The translations under genes were made by a program, and so were the position numbers. Under the pieces are notes generated by a model. It was not told where the DNA came from, searched no databases, and saw only the letters and a program-made list of their open reading frames with translations. A stretch of DNA of 10,161 nt from an uncultured Caulobacteraceae bacterium (GTDB lineage: Bacteria > Pseudomonadota > Alphaproteobacteria > Caulobacterales > Caulobacteraceae): assembly GCA_937910255.1 (NCBI GenBank), contig CALEOQ010000482.1:1-10161 (forward strand), written 5' to 3'. Shown piece by piece: positions 6,002-10,161 of this stretch (its first letter is position 1; each line of letters starts with the position of its first letter).

Positions 6002-7471
6002 GTGGACGTTGGGGCGAGCGATGCAGCGGCGGGCGGGGCGCGCCGGCGGACGGCCGGGCTGATCCTGGGACTCTGCGCCTTCGGGGCGATTCTTCTGGCC
6101 CCGGATTTCGGGCCGGGGCCCGCCGTCCAGCCTGTGGCGGCGGTCACCGTCCTGATGGCAATCCTATGGATCACTGAGGCCGCGCCGCTGGTGGCCACCG
6201 CGCTGCTGCCCATCGTCCTGTTTCCGGCCCTGGGCGTGAGCGATGTGCGAGACGCCGCCGCCCCCTATGCCGACCCGGTGATCTTCCTGTTCCTCGGCGG
6301 CTTCGTCCTGGGCGCGGCCATGGAGCGGTGCGGCCTGCACAAGCGTGTCGGCCTGGGCTGCGCCGCCGCCGCCGGCGCCACGCCACGACGGCTGGTGGCC
6401 GGCATGCTGGGCGCCACGGCCCTGGTCTCCATGTGGGTCAGCAATTCCGCCGCCGCCGTCCTGATGATGCCGGTCGCCATGGCCGTCCTGGCCCTGGCCG
6501 AGGACCATGGCGGGCGCGAGGACCCGGTCTCCTATCGCAATCTCGGCGTCGCCCTGCTGCTGGCGGTGGCCTATGGCGCCAGCATCGGCGGGGTCGCCAC
6601 CCTGATCGGCACCCCGCCCAATGCGCTGCTGGCCGGCTATATGGCCCGCGAGCACGGGGTGGCGATCGGCTTTGGCCAGTGGATGATCATCGGCGTGCCG
6701 GTGGCGCTGATCCTGCTGGGCGCCGCCTGGGTGGTGCTGACGGCGCTCAATCCCGTGAAGCTGGTCCTGCCGGAGGCCAGCGTCCTGTTCCGCGAGGAAC
6801 GGGCGAGGCTCGGCCAGATGACGGGGCCGGAGAAGCGGGTCACCGTGATCTTCGCCCTGGCGGGCGGGGCCTGGATCTTCCGCCCCCTGCTCACCCCCTT
6901 CGCCCCCTGGCTGACCGACACCGGGATCGCCATCGCCGCGGCCGCGGCCCTGGCCTTCATTCCCGCCGCCGGCGTCCGCAGCGAACGCCTGGTCACCGAC
7001 GCCGAGCTCAAGCGCCTGCCCTGGGGGGTGCTGACCCTGTTCGGCGGGGGCCTCAGTCTGGCCGACGCCATCTCCGACAGCGGCCTGGCCGCCTGGCTGG
7101 GTCAACTGCTGGGGGTGCTGGGCGCCTGGCCTGTGGCGGCCCTGGTGGTCATGGTCACCCTGGCGATGATCTTCCTGACTGAACTGACCAGCAACACCGC
7201 CTCGGCCGCCACCTTCCTGCCGATCGGCGGCGCGCTGGCGCTCGCCATCGGCGCCGACCCGCTGCTGTTCGCCATTCCGTTGGCCCTGGCGGCCTCCTGC
7301 GCCTTCATGCTGCCGGTGGCCACGCCCCCCAACGCCATCGTCTATGGGGGCGGCCTGATCAGCATCGCCCAGATGAGCCGGGCGGGCCTGTGGCTGAATG
7401 TGATCGGCGTGGTGGCGATCTCAGCCATCGCCCTGATCGCCGTGCCGCTGATCTTCGCGGCGGGGAGCTAG
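6002..7471 (+). CDS. DASS/SLC13 family anion symporter (dicarboxylate or sulfate type)
   Basis: 489 aa with more than ten hydrophobic segments: an inner-membrane secondary transporter of the divalent anion:sodium symporter family, which imports di/tricarboxylates, sulfate or similar anions, usually with Na+. Seen: WITEAAPL near the N-terminus; substrate/Na+ loop 1 SNSAA (147-151) where the family norm is SNT; loop 2 SNTASAATFLP (397-407); and the paired TPPNA motifs (204-208 and 441-445). The stretch ASCAFMLPVATPPNAIV fits the PROSITE pattern for the sodium:sulfate symporter signature as I remember it. The inverted-repeat architecture is evident from the paired motifs. Start GTG 6002 was preferred because a G-rich GGGGGAAG lies just before it; an upstream in-frame TTG (5951) adds 17 polar residues without a ribosome binding site. 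The specific substrate cannot be told. It is divergent from the duplicated winged-helix-like gene. Confidence 0.92.
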   Translation: MDVGASDAAAGGARRRTAGLILGLCAFGAILLAPDFGPGPAVQPVAAVTVLMAILWITEAAPLVATALLPIVLFPALGVSDVRDAAAPYADPVIFLFLGGFVLGAAMERCGLHKRVGLGCAAAAGATPRRLVAGMLGATALVSMWVSNSAAAVLMMPVAMAVLALAEDHGGREDPVSYRNLGVALLLAVAYGASIGGVATLIGTPPNALLAGYMAREHGVAIGFGQWMIIGVPVALILLGAAWVVLTALNPVKLVLPEASVLFREERARLGQMTGPEKRVTVIFALAGGAWIFRPLLTPFAPWLTDTGIAIAAAAALAFIPAAGVRSERLVTDAELKRLPWGVLTLFGGGLSLADAISDSGLAAWLGQLLGVLGAWPVAALVVMVTLAMIFLTELTSNTASAATFLPIGGALALAIGADPLLFAIPLALAASCAFMLPVATPPNAIVYGGGLISIAQMSRAGLWLNVIGVVAISAIALIAVPLIFAAGS

Positions 7472-7493
7472 CCTGCGATCCGCGCAAGGCCGG

Positions 7494-7578
7494 TGGTGCC
7501 CCCGGTCGGACTCGAACCGACACACCTTGCGGTACCGCATTTTGAGTGCGGCGCGTCTACCAATTCCACCACAGGGGC
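7494..7578 (-). tRNA. tRNA-Leu(CAA)
   Basis: An 85-nt class II tRNA including an encoded 3' CCA (complement of 7494-7496). Acceptor stem GCCCCTG pairs with CGGGGGC (one G-U). The D-arm contains GGTGGAATTGGTAGACGC, typical of leucine tRNAs. Anticodon stem CCGCA/TGCGG holds loop CTCAAAA with anticodon CAA (complement of 7542-7544), reading UUG. A short extra arm precedes the T-arm GTCGG-TTCGAGT-CCGAC. It lies 22 nt past the DASS gene stop in the opposite orientation. Confidence 0.97.
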
Positions 7579-7591
7579 CCGCGGGCAGCGC

Positions 7592-7619
7592 AATCTAGCG
7601 GCGCGCGCCGTCGCGTCAA
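7592..7619 (-). promoter_or_regulatory. Sigma70-type promoter of the tRNA-Leu gene
   Basis: On the minus strand TTGACG (complement of 7614-7619) and TAGATT (complement of 7592-7597) are separated by 16 bp, and the -10 ends 13 bp before the tRNA 5' end. This implies a leader of only several nucleotides. The spacer is almost entirely the perfect 12-bp palindrome CGGCGCGCGCCG (7599-7610). The hexamer matches and position make this the best promoter in the window. Confidence 0.7.
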
Positions 7620-7648
7620 TGTGGGCTGCAGGCGCGGTGAATCGTCCT

Positions 7649-7664
7649 GACAGGGCGACAGGGC
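7649..7664 (+). repeat. Tandem direct repeat GACAGGGC x2 upstream of feoA
   Basis: Two exact abutting copies of GACAGGGC, ending just before TTGCAT (7665-7670), which could be a -35 element for feoA. It could be an activator site or chance in GC-rich sequence. Confidence 0.35.
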
Positions 7665-7691
7665 TTGCATCGCCGACGGGTCATCCGTAAC

Positions 7692-7706
7692 TGATAATCG
7701 TTCGCA
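7692..7706 (+). promoter_or_regulatory. Fur-box-like operator upstream of feoA
   Basis: TGATAAT-C-GTTCGCA fits the 7-1-7 Fur inverted-repeat model. The left half TGATAAT is an exact consensus half-site, and the right half read on the other strand is TGCGAAC, a partial match. GATAAT inside it also resembles a -10 hexamer, so a bound repressor would block the promoter. It lies 46 bp before the feoA start, as expected for iron-repressed feoAB. Fur control is inferred from the motif and gene function. Confidence 0.6.
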
Positions 7707-7752
7707 GACGGCGCCGCGCGCGCCATCCGTCGCCTCAGGCCTGGAATTGCTT

Positions 7753-8088
7753 ATGGACCACCTCACGCCCGCCGCGGCCCTGGCCGCCGATCCCCAGCCC
7801 GCCCAAGGCGAGGTGCGGCTGAGCCAGGCCCGGCTCCGGGATCGCGGCGTCATCGGCAGCGTCCATGTGCGGCCCGATGTCGATCACCACGGGCTGAGCG
7901 CCGAGGAACTGGAGCGCCGGTTGCTGGAGCTGGGTTTCGTCGAAGGCGCGGCCATCGAGGTCATCCACGAGGGCGCCATCGGGCGCGACCCGATCGCCGT
8001 GCGCCTGGACGACATGCGCGTGGCGCTTCGCCGCCATGACGCCGCCGATGTGGTCATCCGTCTGGACGCCCGGAGCGCGGCGCGATGA
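7753..8088 (+). CDS. feoA: Ferrous iron transport protein A (FeoA)
   Basis: 111 aa, longer than the roughly 75-80 aa of classical FeoA. A small cytoplasmic SH3-like protein required for FeoB-mediated Fe(II) uptake. The core is seen at about 50-103: ELERRLLELGFVEGAAIEVIHE, GRDPIAVRLDDMRVALRRHDAADVVI. The first ~25 residues are an Ala/Pro/Gln-rich extension with no recognised motif, and residues 28-48 (RDRGVIGSVHVRPDVDHHG) contain a His pair whose significance is unknown. The ATG at 7753 was chosen; an in-frame TTG two codons earlier is less likely. The ribosome binding site is weak (TGGA 7 nt upstream). The stop overlaps the feoB start (ATGA, 8085-8088), so translation is probably coupled. A Fur-box-like site lies upstream. 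Confidence 0.92.
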   Translation: MDHLTPAAALAADPQPAQGEVRLSQARLRDRGVIGSVHVRPDVDHHGLSAEELERRLLELGFVEGAAIEVIHEGAIGRDPIAVRLDDMRVALRRHDAADVVIRLDARSAAR

Positions 8089-9962
8089 GCACAGCCAGCG
8101 CCCGCATCGCCCTGGTCGGCAATCCCAACTCCGGCAAGACCGCCTTGTTCAACGCCCTCACCGGCGGCCGCCAGAAGGTGGCCAACTATGCCGGGGTGAC
8201 GGTGGAGAAGAAGGAGGGGATGGTCACCACGCCCGGCGGGCGGACCCTGTCGGTGATCGACCTGCCCGGCACCTATTCCCTGCGCGCCCGCAGCCCGGAC
8301 GAAGAGGTCACCCGCGACGCTGTCCTCGGGCAGCTGAAGGGTGAGACGCCCCCGGACGTGGTGGTCTGCGTCGCCGACGCCACCAATCTGCGGCTGGTGC
8401 TGCGCCTGATCCTGGAACTGCGCCAGGTGGGCCGGCCCATGGTTCTGGCGCTCAACATGTTCGACATCGCCCAGCGCCAGGGCCTGCGCATCGACCTGGA
8501 GGGCCTGGCCCGCGACATCGGCGCGCCGATCGTCACCACCGTGGCCACACGCAAGCGCGGCATCGAGGACCTGGTCGCCCAGGTGGAGGCCAAGGTCGAG
8601 GCCCTGGCCGCCGCGGGCGACCTGGATGTCCCCAACACCTGGCATGAGCCGAGCCCCGCCGAGATCCGCCGGGCGCACGCCGAAGCCCAGCGCCTGATGA
8701 AGGCCCATGTGCGGCCGGCTGAACGCCCCGACACCATGACCGGCAAGATCGACGCGGTGCTGCTGCATCCGGTCGCCGGCCTGGCCATCCTGCTGGCCCT
8801 GCTGTTCGTCATGTTCCAGGCGGTGTTCGCCTGGGCCGGGCCGCTGATGGACGGGATCGAGGGCGGCATCGGCGCCCTGGGCGGTCTGGTCGCCACGGTG
8901 ATGCCGGACGGTCTTTTGCAGAGCCTGATCGTCGATGGCCTGATCGCCGGGGTCGGCAGCGTCCTGGTCTTCCTGCCCCAGATCCTGATCCTGTTCTTCT
9001 TCATCATCCTGTTGGAAGACTTCGGCTATATGGCCAGGGCCGCCTTCCTGATGGACAAGATCATGGGCGGCGCCGGTCTGCATGGCCGCGCCTTCATTCC
9101 GCTGCTGTCGTCCTTCGCCTGCGCCATTCCGGGCGTCATGGCCACCCGGGTGATCGACTCCAAGCGTGACCGGTTGACCACCATCATGGTGGCGCCGCTG
9201 ATGACCTGCTCGGCGCGGATTCCGGTCTACACGCTGATCATCGCCGCCTTCATTCCCAACCAGACGGTATGGGGGTTCGCCAGCCTGCAGGGGGTCGTGA
9301 TGTTCGGCCTCTATGTGGCCGGCATCACCAGCGCGCTGGCCATCTCGTTCATCGCCCGGCGGCTGTTCTGGCGCGGCCAGGTCGAGCCCTTCCTGATGGA
9401 GCTGCCGACCTACAAGACCCCTGATCCCAAGAGCGTCCTGCGCAATCTGTGGCAGCGGGCCGAGATCTTCATCAATCGCGCCGGCCGGATCATCCTGCCG
9501 CTGATGGTGCTGATCTGGGTGCTGTCGACCTTCCCCTATCCGCCGGAGGGCGCGACGGGACCGGCCATCGACTACAGCTTCGCCGGTCGGCTGGGCCATC
9601 TGCTGCACCCGCTGTTCGCCCCCATCGGCTTCAACTGGCAGATGACCGTGGCCCTGATCCCGGGCATGGCCGCCCGCGAGGTCGCTGTCGGCGCCCTGGG
9701 CACCGTCTATGCCGTGGCCAACGCCGAGGAGCAGGTGGGCACCCTGGCTGGGGCTCTGTCGGCCGACTGGTCCCTGGCCATGGGGCTGGCCTTCCTGACC
9801 TGGTACGTCTTTGCGCCCCAATGCGCCCCGACCCTGGCGGTGGTGAAGCGCGAGACGAACAGCTGGCTGTGGCCCACGGTGATGTTCGCCTACATGGTCA
9901 CCCTGGCCTACCTGGCGGCCATGGGCGTCTATCACGGCGCCGTGGCGCTGGGCTGGGGCTAA
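8085..9962 (+). CDS. feoB: Ferrous iron transporter FeoB
   Basis: 625 aa, full length for the compact FeoB form. An inner-membrane Fe(II) importer with an N-terminal G-protein domain. Seen: G1 GNPNSGKT (12-19), the G2 region NYAGVTVE (34-41), G3 DLPGT (59-63), G4 NMFD (124-127) and a G5-like ATRKRG (154-159); then a helical linker and a polytopic membrane domain from about residue 220. Conserved membrane-domain cysteines are present: FACAIPGVMATR (C346), LMTCSARIPVY (C375) and APQCAPTL (C580). The two inverted gate-type regions LLEDFGYMARAAFLMD and MAAREVAVGALGT are also seen. The start overlaps the feoA stop; GGAG lies 9 nt upstream. No feoC follows before the insert ends. The TAA stop overlaps a minus-strand TAG at 9959-9961. 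Confidence 0.97.
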   Translation: MSTASARIALVGNPNSGKTALFNALTGGRQKVANYAGVTVEKKEGMVTTPGGRTLSVIDLPGTYSLRARSPDEEVTRDAVLGQLKGETPPDVVVCVADATNLRLVLRLILELRQVGRPMVLALNMFDIAQRQGLRIDLEGLARDIGAPIVTTVATRKRGIEDLVAQVEAKVEALAAAGDLDVPNTWHEPSPAEIRRAHAEAQRLMKAHVRPAERPDTMTGKIDAVLLHPVAGLAILLALLFVMFQAVFAWAGPLMDGIEGGIGALGGLVATVMPDGLLQSLIVDGLIAGVGSVLVFLPQILILFFFIILLEDFGYMARAAFLMDKIMGGAGLHGRAFIPLLSSFACAIPGVMATRVIDSKRDRLTTIMVAPLMTCSARIPVYTLIIAAFIPNQTVWGFASLQGVVMFGLYVAGITSALAISFIARRLFWRGQVEPFLMELPTYKTPDPKSVLRNLWQRAEIFINRAGRIILPLMVLIWVLSTFPYPPEGATGPAIDYSFAGRLGHLLHPLFAPIGFNWQMTVALIPGMAAREVAVGALGTVYAVANAEEQVGTLAGALSADWSLAMGLAFLTWYVFAPQCAPTLAVVKRETNSWLWPTVMFAYMVTLAYLAAMGVYHGAVALGWG

Positions 9963-10026
9963 CCTGCGCTCGGCGCCTCGCCGGCCAGCACGCCGGTCGC
10001 GCCCTGCAGCCGCAGCAGCAAGCGCC
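9959..10026 (-). CDS. Possible C-terminal fragment of a convergent gene (partial)
   Basis: On the minus strand an open frame runs from the edge of genomic sequence (about 10026) to TAG at 9961-9959, reading WRLLLRLQGATGVLAGEAP... It could be the last ~20 codons of a gene facing feoB, with the two stop codons overlapping (CTAA). The upstream part is lost to adapter sequence, so no family can be named and the fragment is short enough to be chance. Any longer reading of this frame past 10026 translates adapter. Confidence 0.25.
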
Positions 10027-10161
10027 AGACCGGAAGGGCGCCGCGCAGGGAAAGGGAGTAAACCCCGGTGGCGGCCGGCTCCTTAAACATAACACAAGCT
10101 GAACTATACCTCTCGCAGACTCTTCCCGATCCTCCGCTCTCGTCACCGTATCCCACACCAC
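10027..10161. other. Non-genomic degraded Illumina P5 adapter and junk tail
   Basis: Bases 10027-10084 align without gaps to the reverse complement of the Illumina P5/read-1 adapter (AGATCGGAAGAGCG...TATCATT) at 43 of 58 positions, including the uninterrupted blocks AGGGAAAG and CGGTGG; 11 of the 15 differences are transitions, most of them T to C. The minus-strand translation SLSLRGALPVW mirrors the notorious adapter peptide SLHDALPIS. Bases 10085-10161 are compositionally unlike the insert and contain further adapter-like pieces (CTCTTCCCGATCCT at 10120-10133; GTCACCGTATC at 10142-10152). Not genomic. Confidence 0.9.

Noticed and set aside
7494..7578. tRNA-Leu as an integration site for a mobile element
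   Set aside because: No integrase, no duplicated tRNA 3' end and no composition change nearby; the flanking genes are ordinary core genes.
7884..9935. 683-aa open frame antisense to feoAB
   Set aside because: It mirrors feoA/feoB codons in GC-rich DNA; composition is His/Gln/Gly/Asp-rich with no domain, and the sense strand carries unmistakable FeoB motifs.
9980..9997. CCGGC/GCCGG stem after feoB as an intrinsic terminator
   Set aside because: Stem of 5-6 bp with a 6-nt loop but no T tract; common by chance in GC-rich sequence.
9898..10161. 87-aa minus-strand open frame at the right end
   Set aside because: Most of it translates the degraded P5 adapter and junk tail.

Overview
The window is a high-GC (by eye roughly 70% G+C) bacterial chromosome segment with short intergenic gaps and several ATGA start/stop overlaps. 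Gene content and style (FeoAB, YpfJ-type zinc peptidase, DASS transporter, small exported TPR and coiled-coil proteins, many ATG/GTG starts) fit an alphaproteobacterium. A member of the Caulobacterales (Caulobacter/Phenylobacterium-like) is my best guess, but no marker here proves it.

Both ends are not genomic. Bases 1-107 are an AT-rich tail with a T11 run, followed by a perfect Illumina P7 adapter with a 6-base index. Bases 10027-10084 are a corrupted but clearly alignable reverse complement of the Illumina P5/read-1 adapter (43 of 58 positions identical), followed by about 77 nt of junk. The real insert is therefore about 108-10026 (about 9.9 kb), and it looks like a single library molecule carrying an adapter at each end.

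Layout: (1) 135-1837, plus strand: a two-gene operon of a D-cysteine desulfhydrase-type PLP enzyme and a PLP-independent Asp/Glu-racemase family enzyme, overlapping by 4 bp. (2) 1843-5839, minus strand, read right to left: a protein with two tandem winged-helix-like repeats, a DMT/EamA transporter, an exported TPR protein, an exported coiled-coil protein, and a YpfJ-type membrane-anchored zinc metallopeptidase. Operon 1 and the peptidase gene converge on a 13-bp palindrome that contains both stop codons. (3) 6002-7471, plus: a DASS/SLC13 anion symporter, divergent from the tandem-repeat protein. (4) 7494-7578, minus: tRNA-Leu(CAA) with encoded CCA and a recognisable sigma70-type promoter. (5) 7753-9962, plus: feoA-feoB, the ferrous-iron uptake pair, with a Fur-box-like site upstream. 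(6) 9959-10026, minus: possibly the last codons of a convergent gene cut off by the end of the insert.

The genes form ordinary housekeeping and transport modules, not a defence or mobile island. There are no transposases, integrases, CRISPR arrays or toxin pairs. The most unusual items are the tandem-duplicated winged-helix-like protein divergent from a transporter, the racemase/desulfhydrase pairing, and the adapters at both ends. I do not see a convincing undescribed system.
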